A DNA stretch of 5,710 nt from an uncultured Mollicutes bacterium (GTDB lineage Bacteria > Bacillota_I > Bacilli_A > RFN20 > CAG-826). Below, one piece after another: positions 1 through 5,604 of this stretch. Numbering within the stretch: position 1 is the first letter of the stretch; each line of letters begins with the position of its first letter. The stretch covers positions 1-5,710 of the forward strand of contig UQXJ01000054.1 of NCBI GenBank assembly GCA_900545015.1, in the 5' to 3' direction. The notes below the pieces were generated by a model. The model saw nothing but the letters and a program-made list of their open reading frames with translations. It was not told the DNA's origin and did no database searches. The position numbers and the translations under genes were made by a program.

Positions 1-19
1 GGCATTTGCCAAGATGGGG

Positions 20-44
20 TAATTAAATTTTATAGATTTAATTA
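20..44 (+). terminator. A/T-only stem-loop near the left edge, possible weak terminator
   Basis: TAATTAAAT (20-28) and ATTTAATTA (36-44) are perfect reverse complements, giving a 9-bp stem around a 7-nt loop, followed by CTTTTGTT. The stem has no G-C pair, so it would be a weak terminator at best. Its position before the hpf promoter fits the end of an upstream transcript. Reading frame 2 reaches a TAA at 20-22 at the foot of the stem, which would make bases 2-22 the last codons of an upstream + strand gene (Ala-Phe-Ala-Lys-Met-Gly-stop), but seven codons cannot establish that. Confidence 0.3.
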
Positions 45-96
45 CTTTTGTTCTTCTGCCAAAAACCTTGCAAAAGTTATACAAAATTTATATATT

Positions 97-131
97 TTGT
101 TTCTTTTTTAAAATTATTTGTGTGTTATAAT
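97..131 (+). promoter_or_regulatory. hpf promoter with extended -10
   Basis: TATAAT at 126-131 is a perfect housekeeping -10 hexamer, preceded by TG at 123-124 with one base between, which is the extended -10 form. No good -35 sits at 17 bp: candidates are TTCTTT (101-106, 19-bp spacer) and TTGTTT (97-102, 23-bp spacer), both poor. Extended -10 promoters tolerate a weak -35. Transcription would start near 138, giving a leader of about 30 nt that contains the ribosome binding site. Confidence 0.75.
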
Positions 132-147
132 GAAAATACAAAAGAAG

Positions 148-156
148 AAAGGAGAT
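148..156 (+). promoter_or_regulatory. hpf ribosome binding site, widely spaced
   Basis: AAAGGAGAT is a strong Shine-Dalgarno match. Thirteen nucleotides, all A/T, separate its GGAG from the ATG at 168, compared with 8 nt for the two SD-led minus-strand genes in this window. No in-frame start lies closer, so the long spacing appears real. Confidence 0.75.
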
Positions 157-167
157 ATTTATAATTT

Positions 168-725
168 ATGAAATATCAAATTATAGGCAAAAATATCGAA
201 GTCACTGAAGGGATTTCGACTGCTTTAACAAAGAAATTATCCAAGATGGATAAATACTTTAAGGACGACGAAGATGTCGTATGTAGAGCGGTAGTCAGAA
301 CATATAAAAAGAATGAAGCTAAAGTAGAAATTACAGTTCATGCAAAGGATACAACGTTTAGAGCAGAAGTTAAAAATAATGATTTATATGCTGCTTTCGA
401 TCTCGCAATTGATAAACTTCAAGGTCAAATGAGAAAACTTAAGAGTCAACTCAAAAAACGTTATGTCCATGAAGGCATTGGAAAAGCTATTGTTTTTGAT
501 GAAATTAAAGATGCTGAAAAAGAAGAAGAAACAGCAAAACCAGTAAGATTTAAGGTTACGCATTTAAAACCATTAACTGTCGAAGATGCTGTTCTTGAAA
601 TGGAATCTATCGGACATGATTTCTATTTATATATCGATTCTGATGATGAAAAAGTAAGTGTCGTTTATAAAAGAGATGATGGCGGATATGGCTTAATCCA
701 AGGCGATAATAAAATAGAATTTTAA
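168..725 (+). CDS. hpf: Long-form ribosome hibernation promoting factor (HPF/RaiA family)
   Basis: Cytoplasmic ribosome-binding protein. The long form pairs 70S ribosomes into inactive 100S dimers in stationary phase or stress and protects them until growth resumes. At 185 residues it has the length of the two-domain Gram-positive form. Residues 1 to about 95 are the S30AE domain that sits in the 30S mRNA/tRNA channel: opening MKYQIIGKNIEVTEGI, then DLYAAFDLAIDKL and the basic tail KLKSQLKKR. An acidic linker (about 110-125) leads to the C-terminal dimerisation domain (about 128-183) with the signature KPLTVEDAVLEMESIGHDF and the ending VVYKRDDGGYGLI. The start is set by the N-terminal motif and the SD upstream. 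In many Bacillota hpf is followed by secA; here it stands alone with its own promoter and terminator, and a HAD phosphatase follows. The family assignment is secure. Confidence 0.97.
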   Translation: MKYQIIGKNIEVTEGISTALTKKLSKMDKYFKDDEDVVCRAVVRTYKKNEAKVEITVHAKDTTFRAEVKNNDLYAAFDLAIDKLQGQMRKLKSQLKKRYVHEGIGKAIVFDEIKDAEKEEETAKPVRFKVTHLKPLTVEDAVLEMESIGHDFYLYIDSDDEKVSVVYKRDDGGYGLIQGDNKIEF

Positions 726-727
726 TT

Positions 728-757
728 AAAAAAGGTCCATCGAAAGATGGATTTTTT
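728..757 (+). terminator. Intrinsic terminator of hpf
   Basis: TCCATC (736-741) and GATGGA (746-751) pair around a GAAA tetraloop. The stem is lengthened by two G-T wobbles (734-735 with 752-753) and an A-tract (728-733) facing the T-run at 752-757. It starts within a few bases of the hpf stop codon and has the classic stem-plus-T-run form. Confidence 0.88.
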
Positions 758-848
758 AAAAATAGTTGAGATTTGCATGGTTTTAAAAGAACTTTGTATT
801 TTATTTAGATATGTAAATTAAGAATAATTTTTAAAACTATATTATTTG

Positions 849-857
849 TGATACTAT
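849..857 (+). promoter_or_regulatory. Extended -10 placed directly before the HAD gene start
   Basis: TG (849-850), one base, then TACTAT (852-857) forms an extended -10 element. Only six bases (858-863) separate it from the ATG at 864, so a normal start of transcription 6-8 nt downstream would fall on or beside the start codon. The -35 region (about 828-834) is T-rich and poor. A competing housekeeping promoter is TTGCAT (773-778), 18 bp, TATTTT (797-802), which would give a leader of about 55 nt that still has no Shine-Dalgarno sequence. Confidence 0.45.
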
Positions 858-863
858 TTTTGC

Positions 864-1688
864 ATGGACAAAATCATAGCAACAGATTTAGATGGAACTC
901 TTTTTTATCCTAAAGATACAAAAGAAATGATTTGCAAACCAAACTTATTCTTCCTTCAATCATTTATTGATCAAGGTGGAGAAGTTATTTTAATTAGTGG
1001 AAGAAGCAATGAATATTGTAAAAGAGTAATCAAAAAGATAGGCAGACCATGTAGTGCAGTTTCTTATAATGGAGCATGCATTTATGATGGGGAAAAACTC
1101 ATTATGACAAATAAAATTCCTAATGATGAAGCAATATCTATAATTGATGAGATTACTCAACAATATAAGGTCCCTGGTATTTTCTTGATGACGGAAAATG
1201 GACTTTCGATTCATCTAAAATGTAAATCAAAATTAGTGCGTTGGCTTTATAAACTTTATTACAAATCAACTGGTGTATACGCTGAAGACCTAATGCCGCT
1301 TGAAAGTGATTATGAACGCGAACTAAAAACTGGAAACATTTTTAAAATTATGATTTATTTTGGACTAGGAAAGAAAAATAGAAAAAGAGCAAGTCAAGCT
1401 AACTCGGTTTTAAGAAATGTTTATGATAAAGTTGAGTGCAATTGGTCAACAAATGTTATTGAAATTACTGCAAAAGATTGCGCAAAAGCCAAATCTTTAG
1501 AGATTCTTTTAAAATATAAAGGTAAGACAGCAGATAATTTATATGTCGTTGGAGATAGCGGAAATGATATCTCAATGTTTAAGGCTTTTCCTAAACATAG
1601 TTTCTGCATGGGACATGCGCCACAGAACGTAAAGAAACATTCTAAATATATCATCGATAAATTTGAAGATTTATCGAGGTATATATGA
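864..1688 (+). CDS. HAD-superfamily phosphatase, Cof-type (IIB cap)
   Basis: Predicted cytoplasmic Mg-dependent phosphohydrolase, 274 residues, the usual length for Cof-type proteins. These typically hydrolyse sugar phosphates, nucleotides or flavin mononucleotide; the substrate cannot be read from sequence. HAD motif I is DLDGT with nucleophile D8 and acid/base D10. Motif II is SGR (45-47), followed by the family's YNGA (68-71). The motif III lysine is probably K208 (DCAKAKSL). Motif IV is GDSGNDISMF (230-239) with metal ligands D231 and D235. The late MGHAPQNVKKHSKYI stretch (249-263) matches the family's usual C-terminal element. The C2-type cap lies at about residues 83-195. The start must be this ATG: motif I begins at residue 8, and in-frame codons upstream hit a TGA at 849-851. 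There is no Shine-Dalgarno sequence. It ends 66 bp before the next gene with no clear terminator, so read-through is possible. Confidence 0.93.
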   Translation: MDKIIATDLDGTLFYPKDTKEMICKPNLFFLQSFIDQGGEVILISGRSNEYCKRVIKKIGRPCSAVSYNGACIYDGEKLIMTNKIPNDEAISIIDEITQQYKVPGIFLMTENGLSIHLKCKSKLVRWLYKLYYKSTGVYAEDLMPLESDYERELKTGNIFKIMIYFGLGKKNRKRASQANSVLRNVYDKVECNWSTNVIEITAKDCAKAKSLEILLKYKGKTADNLYVVGDSGNDISMFKAFPKHSFCMGHAPQNVKKHSKYIIDKFEDLSRYI

Positions 1689-1689
1689 A

Positions 1690-1721
1690 AAATAGTAGAT
1701 AAATTTACTAGAAATAGTAAA
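1690..1721 (+). promoter_or_regulatory. Repeated AAATAGTA and alternative hairpins before the 1755 gene
   Basis: AAATAGTA occurs twice, at 1690-1697 and 1712-1719, 22 bp apart (about two helical turns). TACTA (1706-1710) can pair with either copy. The better hairpin is TTTACTA (1704-1710), GAAA loop, TAGTAAA (1715-1721), a perfect 7-bp stem with a GNRA-type tetraloop; the alternative uses TAGTA (1693-1697). No T-run follows, so it is not a standard terminator. It could be an operator, an RNA processing or stability element for the downstream SD, or chance in A/T-rich DNA. Confidence 0.35.
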
Positions 1722-1734
1722 ATATATAAAAGTT

Positions 1735-1743
1735 AAGGAGATT
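1735..1743 (+). promoter_or_regulatory. Ribosome binding site of the 1755 gene, widely spaced
   Basis: AAGGAGATT is a strong Shine-Dalgarno sequence, but 14 nt of A/T lie between its GGAG and the ATG at 1755, and no closer in-frame start exists. The layout resembles that of hpf (AAGGAGAT followed by an A/T tract with TTTATA). Confidence 0.65.
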
Positions 1744-1754
1744 TATATAAAAAT

Positions 1755-2615
1755 ATGGAAACAATTAGTAGAGTTATTGTGTCATTAATTTATTATAATT
1801 CATTAGTAAGAGATACACTTGAGTACACATTAAACAATAAAGACTCATTTGATGTTAATTATTACGATTATAAGAGAAACGGCATTGTAAACGAAATCAA
1901 GCTCAACACTCCATTAAAGGTATTCTTAGATCAAAACAACGAAAAGGGTGAAGATTTGAGAAAAAGATTAGAGCAATTTGGAAACGATTTCTACAGCGAT
2001 ACATCAACAGTAATTAAAAAAGCTAATGATGGTTTAAGAGTTGATCATGCTCAAAATGTTAAAATTTTTGAAAATGTTATTCCTCTACACGAAGAATTAA
2101 ACTCAATCATTAAAATGCACATCAACTATGCACGTGATAACAATCAATTAGAAGATAAGATTGTTAAATTAGCAAACGCTGATGAAAGATTCTATAGAGC
2201 AGTTGCTTTATTAACATTAAACGGAGAAATTGATAGACAATTTGAAGAATTCAATAAAGCAATGAGAGAATCAAAAGGTCAACCAACTCCAGCAAGTAAC
2301 TTCGTTCAAAACGATTTAAATACACTTGTAAAATGCTTAGCTACAGTTAGACAAAATGCAACATGTAAAGATGAACTCTATACAACTGCATTAGATGCAG
2401 TATTCAACTGTGTTGAAATGATGAATGGTAAGAGAGATCTTCCAAAAGGAAAATCATTCCCAGATGTCTTCAATGATTGCAGTCAAAAGATTGCTGAATT
2501 TATTAGAGATTCAGAACAAGGTTGGAAAGAAAACTACACACCTTGCTTAAATGAATTAATTGAAGATAACAAAAAAGCAAAAGAAGCAGCTGAAGGAAAT
2601 TCACAAGCTGCATAA
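1755..2615 (+). CDS. Uncharacterised soluble helical protein, first of a two-gene unit
   Basis: I do not recognise this 286-residue protein. It has no signal peptide, no convincing membrane segment and no motif I can name. The N-terminal stretch (METISRVIVSLIYYNSLVRD) is moderately hydrophobic and probably packs in the core. From about residue 60 the sequence is dominated by charged, probably helical segments, such as 62-92, 102-150 and 156-175. A Gln/Pro-containing break (176-181) precedes a second helical half. Five cysteines lie only in that half (194, 204, 219, 242, 264), without a CxxC pattern. The tail (about 273-286) is Lys/Ala/Glu-rich and looks disordered. AAC and TTC codons and a strong SD are conspicuous beside its neighbours, which may indicate high expression. 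It ends 7 nt before the membrane protein gene at 2623, so the two are very probably co-transcribed and may work together at the membrane. Certain as a gene, unknown in function. Confidence 0.85.
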   Translation: METISRVIVSLIYYNSLVRDTLEYTLNNKDSFDVNYYDYKRNGIVNEIKLNTPLKVFLDQNNEKGEDLRKRLEQFGNDFYSDTSTVIKKANDGLRVDHAQNVKIFENVIPLHEELNSIIKMHINYARDNNQLEDKIVKLANADERFYRAVALLTLNGEIDRQFEEFNKAMRESKGQPTPASNFVQNDLNTLVKCLATVRQNATCKDELYTTALDAVFNCVEMMNGKRDLPKGKSFPDVFNDCSQKIAEFIRDSEQGWKENYTPCLNELIEDNKKAKEAAEGNSQAA

Positions 2616-2622
2616 TTAACTT

Positions 2623-3033
2623 ATGAAAGAAGTTCAAGGCAAAGATTTTTTAAACAAGAAAACTGAAAAATTAGTATTAGGATTTAGTGTCAAACAACTT
2701 GTTTGGTTTATTATTGGAATACTAATTAGCATTAATGCATTAATTTTCTTGGTACTTGGACTCATTACTGATTACGCATCAATTCCTGGAAATATTATTT
2801 CTACACCAAACCAAGGTATGATAAGTGCTTTAGGTGGAATTGACTTCAAATGGTTTGGCGTAATGACGTTTGTTTTTGGAACACTCATTTATTCTTTAGC
2901 TCTTAGCTTTGCAAGTAAAAATGAAGATAGAGAAAAAGAAAGAGAAGCAAGACGTGAACAACGTTTAAAAGCAATGGAAGAACAAGATAAAGGTATTGTC
3001 CTCAATTACGAAGAATCTACTATCAATAAGTAA
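2623..3033 (+). CDS. Small two-pass membrane protein with charged C-terminal helix
   Basis: A 136-residue protein of unknown function. Residues 1-22 are polar and basic. Membrane segment 1 spans about 24-48 (LVWFIIGILISINALIFLVL at its core), and membrane segment 2 about 76-97 (FKWFGVMTFVFGTLIYSLAL). Between them is a 25-residue loop rich in Gly, Ser, Pro and Ile. Residues 99-125 form a highly charged Glu/Arg/Lys helix (EDREKEREARREQR), probably a cytoplasmic coiled coil or partner-binding arm. The basic flanks suggest both ends face the cytoplasm. The gene has no Shine-Dalgarno sequence, but it starts 7 nt after the preceding stop, which favours translational coupling. A strong terminator follows directly. 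The tight pairing suggests it anchors or works with the upstream soluble protein, which is an inference from layout only. Confidence 0.87.
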   Translation: MKEVQGKDFLNKKTEKLVLGFSVKQLVWFIIGILISINALIFLVLGLITDYASIPGNIISTPNQGMISALGGIDFKWFGVMTFVFGTLIYSLALSFASKNEDREKEREARREQRLKAMEEQDKGIVLNYEESTINK

Positions 3034-3036
3034 ACT

Positions 3037-3063
3037 AAAAGAAGTGGCCGAGCCACTTCTTTT
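3037..3063. terminator. Bidirectional intrinsic terminator between convergent genes
   Basis: AAAAGAAGTGGC (3037-3048) and GCCACTTCTTTT (3052-3063) are perfect reverse complements around a CGA loop: a 12-bp stem with a GC-rich core, an A-run on the left and a T-run on the right. It lies 3 bp after the stop of the + strand membrane protein and 18 bp after the stop of the - strand lipoprotein, so it can serve both convergent transcripts. Confidence 0.93.
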
Positions 3064-3081
3064 CATATAGATTAATTTTAT

Positions 3082-3951
3082 TTATTTAGTAATTTCAACG
3101 TAAGAAACGTTTCCGTTTTCATCGATAATTTTATTAAAGATTGCTTCGAATTCTTCGTCATCTTTTTCAATAGAGATTACATATTTTGAAGAACCATCTT
3201 TATTTTTCATAATCTTTAATTCATATTCAACATCATTAATTTCATATTCAATTTCATCATAATGATTTTTATTTTCGATTGACAATGAGTATGAAAGTGT
3301 TTCTTTTCCATCTTTATAAACGCTATATTCGAAGGAAGTTTCTTCTTTATTGTTTTTAATTTCGTGTTCTTCTTCGACCTTTACATAATTATTTTCATCG
3401 ATAATTACTTTAAATTCTCTTTCAACCTCAGACTTATTATTTTTTTCTTCGGTTGTTGTTGTACTGATAAATGAATATTGATTGTTATCAAATTCTGCAA
3501 TACCTTTAATAGAAGTTTTTGTTTCAACTTCGTTTTCATCACTTTCTTCTTCTTTATTGATTACGTTGTAATAAAGTGTGTATTTAGCTTCTTTTAATGA
3601 TGTGTCGATAAAGTTAATTGTTTCTTTAATTTTATATGTAACTTCATTGATTGTTGTATCAACTTCTTCAGTGACTGAATCAAATTTAACACCATTTGTT
3701 AACATTAAATCTAATGTTGGAAGAATTTCTAAAGCTTCTTTCTTTTGCTCTTCGTTCATGCTTTTAGCTCTTTTTAAGCCAGGATTATTTGCTTTAAAAG
3801 ATGATGCTAAATTTAAAGAAGTGACAGCTTGGAAATTGATTTTTTCTTGTTCAGTTTTGAATGCTGGTGCGATATTATCTCCTGAGCATGATGCCATAGT
3901 TGCACCTAAAGTAACGATTAATCCACCTAATAATAAATTTAATTTTTTCAT
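3082..3951 (-). CDS. Predicted lipoprotein related to the anti-sigma factor's outer domain
   Basis: A 289-residue exported protein of unknown function. The N-terminus MKKLNLLLGGLIVTLGATMA is a signal peptide with a two-lysine n-region. MASC (19-22) fits a lipobox, so the mature protein would begin at lipid-modified Cys22 on the outer face of the membrane. The mature part is strongly Glu/Lys/Asn-rich and alternates short beta-like strands with acidic turns, for example FEYSVYKDGKETLSYSLSIE (207-226). This matches the pattern and several local motifs of the outer domain of the 4013-5080 protein, such as FSISYYKNKNEYNNDRISYL (261-280). A standard SD (GGAG 8 nt from the ATG) and its own copy of the predicted ECF promoter (3973-4005) precede it. 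The start is fixed by the signal peptide and SD. It is probably a target of the adjacent sigma factor and may act as a sensor partner, decoy or envelope-stress product; the role is inferred from context. Confidence 0.87.
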   Translation of the reverse strand: MKKLNLLLGGLIVTLGATMASCSGDNIAPAFKTEQEKINFQAVTSLNLASSFKANNPGLKRAKSMNEEQKKEALEILPTLDLMLTNGVKFDSVTEEVDTTINEVTYKIKETINFIDTSLKEAKYTLYYNVINKEEESDENEVETKTSIKGIAEFDNNQYSFISTTTTEEKNNKSEVEREFKVIIDENNYVKVEEEHEIKNNKEETSFEYSVYKDGKETLSYSLSIENKNHYDEIEYEINDVEYELKIMKNKDGSSKYVISIEKDDEEFEAIFNKIIDENGNVSYVEITK

Positions 3952-3957
3952 AATTTT

Positions 3958-3967
3958 ATCTCCTTTT
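3958..3967 (-). promoter_or_regulatory. Ribosome binding site of the lipoprotein gene
   Basis: On the minus strand this reads AAAAGGAGAT, with 8 nt between GGAG and the ATG. A transcript from the predicted promoter at 3973-4005 would start just upstream of it, giving a leader of roughly 18 nt consisting of little more than the SD and its spacer. Confidence 0.9.
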
Positions 3968-3972
3968 GTACC

Positions 3973-4005
3973 ATTAATACGAAGGAGAAGAAGAAATTAT
4001 TGGAA
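3973..4005 (-). promoter_or_regulatory. Predicted ECF sigma promoter of the lipoprotein gene
   Basis: On the minus strand: TTCCAATAA (4005-3997) as the -35, 14 bp, then TCGTATTAAT (3982-3973) as the -10. Both blocks and the spacer length are identical to those at 5605-5637 before the sigma gene, while the spacer bases differ completely. The CGTA core of the -10, about 17 bp from the CAAT of the -35, resembles known ECF promoters such as the SigW type (TGAAAC, 16-17 bp, CGTA). It begins 7 bp after the stop codon of the anti-sigma gene, so the lipoprotein can be transcribed alone or with the operon. Confidence 0.82.
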
Positions 4006-4012
4006 AATATTT

Positions 4013-5080
4013 TTAAATTTTATAATTAAATGTTTTATATGTGTATTCTTTGTATTTTTTGGTGATATTTAAATTGATTGGATCTTCTAAACCATCACTA
4101 TTATCGATTTCTTCGCAGATAAATGAGTAATGAGTGTCATCTACTTTAATGATATCTTTAAAATTAGTTTTTTTATTACTTTCTTTTATAGATATTTCAG
4201 CTTTTTCTTCGTTATCTTCGTTTTCAATTTCGTATTTTAATAAATAAGAAATTCTATCATTATTATATTCGTTTTTATTTTTGTAATAAGAAATTGAAAA
4301 ACTATTTTCACTTTCTGTACCTTCGTATTCAGCTTCTTTTTTAATAACAATTACAGTTTTATTATCTTTATCAAGTGAAGTAAAAGTGGCTTCAGTTTTT
4401 TCTTCTCTTTCATCTTTTTCGACTTCATTTTTATGTTTTAGTTTAACATCATAATATGTGTTATCAGCGTTGATATATAAGGCTTTGACGTTATTTTTTT
4501 TACTTATTGTAGGAAGATAAAAAGTGCCTAATAATTCTTCATTAATTGATAATGATGCTTTATATGTATATGTTGTATTTTCAAATTTAAATTCACATGT
4601 TTCTTCTTTAATTTTTGTATTATCTACGAAAAATAAGGATGTTGCCCCGTATGATATTGAATTGAATTTATTAGCAATTTCTTTAAAAAGAGCATATTCA
4701 TCAACTTCGTTTTCTTTTTCTTTAGAACATTTAATTTTAGATAAATTATTTGTAGAAGTTTTATCGCTTAATAAATTAAAGGAAGAAAATGTTGCTAATT
4801 CTTTAACAAGTACACTATTATTTCCTAATTTAAATTCATTAGTTGGTATTTCAATTTGATTATTATTAAGGTTAGTTGCAACAGGAATAATAATTAATAA
4901 AGAAGAAGCGAGAGCTATAGCAGGCACACCAAATTTCAAGAAATATCTTTTCTTTTTGACTGGCTCTTCATTTTTAGATGCTAAATAATTTGAAATAATT
5001 GAATTTGAAGATGTTTTGATTTCATAATTTTCATTTTGTTTAATTAAATCAATAATTTGTTTATCATCCTTAATTTTCAT
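4013..5080 (-). CDS. Single-pass membrane protein, probable anti-sigma factor with outer sensor domain
   Basis: This 355-residue protein is the likely inhibitor and sensor for the ECF sigma factor encoded just upstream. Residues 1 to about 48 are a short cytoplasmic segment ending in the basic stop KKKR. Residues about 49-69 form one membrane segment (FGVPAIALASSLLIIIPVAT). Residues about 70-355 lie outside. The inner segment lacks the His/Cys pattern of zinc-type anti-sigma domains, so recognition as an anti-sigma factor rests on topology and position. The outer part is Glu/Lys/Asn/Tyr-rich with alternating beta-like strands and resembles the neighbouring lipoprotein. It has three cysteines (118, 162, 322), two of which could form a disulfide. 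Its ATG overlaps the sigma gene's stop (ATGA), and its SD (AAAGGAGT, 5088-5095, 8 nt spacing) lies inside the sigma coding region. This arrangement couples translation and keeps inhibitor and sigma in proportion. I infer the function; I do not recognise a named family. Confidence 0.78.
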   Translation of the reverse strand: MKIKDDKQIIDLIKQNENYEIKTSSNSIISNYLASKNEEPVKKKRYFLKFGVPAIALASSLLIIIPVATNLNNNQIEIPTNEFKLGNNSVLVKELATFSSFNLLSDKTSTNNLSKIKCSKEKENEVDEYALFKEIANKFNSISYGATSLFFVDNTKIKEETCEFKFENTTYTYKASLSINEELLGTFYLPTISKKNNVKALYINADNTYYDVKLKHKNEVEKDEREEKTEATFTSLDKDNKTVIVIKKEAEYEGTESENSFSISYYKNKNEYNNDRISYLLKYEIENEDNEEKAEISIKESNKKTNFKDIIKVDDTHYSFICEEIDNSDGLEDPINLNITKKYKEYTYKTFNYKI

Positions 5081-5595
5081 AACGCTAACTCCTTTCGTAA
5101 TTTTTTAATTGAATTGTTGTAACTCCATATGACCGTACCAAGTGGCCTTTTAATTAGACTTGCTATTTCTTCAAATGTTAGTTCATTTAAAGAATGAAGA
5201 ACTAATATTCTGAATTCTTTATCATTTAATATTTTCTTTGCTTTGCTTAGAACAATATTTGAATCTAAAGAATCATCATTATCTTTTTCTCCAAAATCAT
5301 TTATAGCTTCATAAATTGTTTCTTTATTAGCTTTTTTAAAATAATCCAAAGTTATGTTTCGACTCATTACCATTAAAAAACCTAATATAGAAGAATCGAC
5401 GTCAACCTTATTTATTGAATTTAAAAATTTAATATAAGTTTCTTGAAGTAGATCCTCACTGATAGTTCTATTTTTTGTTATGGAAAGAATGTTATAGAAA
5501 ACTTGATTTTTAGTCGCATTAAAAAATTCGTCAAAATAAGAAAGATTTCCTTCTTTAATTAAAATAACTAGTTGTTTAATACGAACTTCTTCCAT
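5077..5595 (-). CDS. ECF-type sigma-70 family RNA polymerase sigma factor
   Basis: A 172-residue alternative sigma factor with the two-domain ECF layout. Region 2 spans about 20-88: FDEFFNATKNQVFYNIL, then ISEDLLQETYIKFLNSI (45-61), whose SEDLLQETY matches the common ECF core-binding signature, and LGFLMVMSRNITLDYFKK (71-88), the -10 binding part. An acidic linker (99-113) joins region 4 (about 120-170) with a helix-turn-helix at about 140-165 (LTFEEIASLIKRPLGTVIWS) and the basic end SIKKLRKEL for the -35. There is no region 1 or 3. It is first in an operon with a 4-base overlap onto the probable anti-sigma gene. The predicted promoter at 5605-5637 lies so close that the leader would be about 6 nt with no Shine-Dalgarno sequence. 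That promoter matches the one before the lipoprotein, pointing to autoregulation. The fold assignment is secure; the signal and regulon are inferred. Confidence 0.94.
   Translation of the reverse strand: MEEVRIKQLVILIKEGNLSYFDEFFNATKNQVFYNILSITKNRTISEDLLQETYIKFLNSINKVDVDSSILGFLMVMSRNITLDYFKKANKETIYEAINDFGEKDNDDSLDSNIVLSKAKKILNDKEFRILVLHSLNELTFEEIASLIKRPLGTVIWSYNNSIKKLRKELAL
5088..5095 (-). promoter_or_regulatory. Ribosome binding site of the anti-sigma gene inside the sigma gene
   Basis: On the minus strand this reads AAAGGAGT, 8 nt before the ATG, within the last codons of the sigma gene. Together with the ATGA stop/start overlap it supports coupled translation. It also decides the start of the 4013-5080 gene. 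Confidence 0.88.
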
Positions 5596-5604
5596 AACAT
5601 CACA

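Noticed and set aside
1..111. A frame open from the left edge to a TAA at 109-111, plus shorter tails ending at 22 and 26, as the end of an upstream gene such as a comF-type gene.
   Set aside because: The residues match nothing I recognise, and three frames compete. Position before hpf would fit a comF relative, but the sequence does not show it.
772..867. TTTGCATGG occurs twice, at 772-780 and 859-867, the second copy covering the HAD start codon.
   Set aside because: The flanks do not match beyond the 9-mer, and the first copy's ATG opens no useful frame. I judge it chance in a low-complexity region, though TTGCAT at 773-778 could serve as a weak -35.
990..1654. Two minus-strand frames of 74 and 77 codons inside the HAD phosphatase gene.
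   Set aside because: The + strand gene carries all HAD catalytic motifs. The opposite frames are short, overlap it fully and show no family features.
3578..4072. A 164-codon open frame on the + strand opposite the lipoprotein gene.
   Set aside because: It is antisense to a gene with a clear signal peptide, lipobox, SD and promoter. The apparent hydrophobic residues are what A/T-rich antisense of a Lys/Glu/Asn-rich protein produces, and it has no SD.
4524..4859. A 111-codon + strand frame opposite the anti-sigma gene.
   Set aside because: It lies wholly within the opposite gene, has no start signals and no recognisable motif. Long antisense frames are expected here from the composition.
4013..5080. 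Possible zinc-binding anti-sigma (ZAS) domain or RsgI-type domain in the membrane protein.
   Set aside because: The inner segment has no cysteine or histidine at all, and I see no RsgI-like signature, so only topology and operon position support the anti-sigma role.
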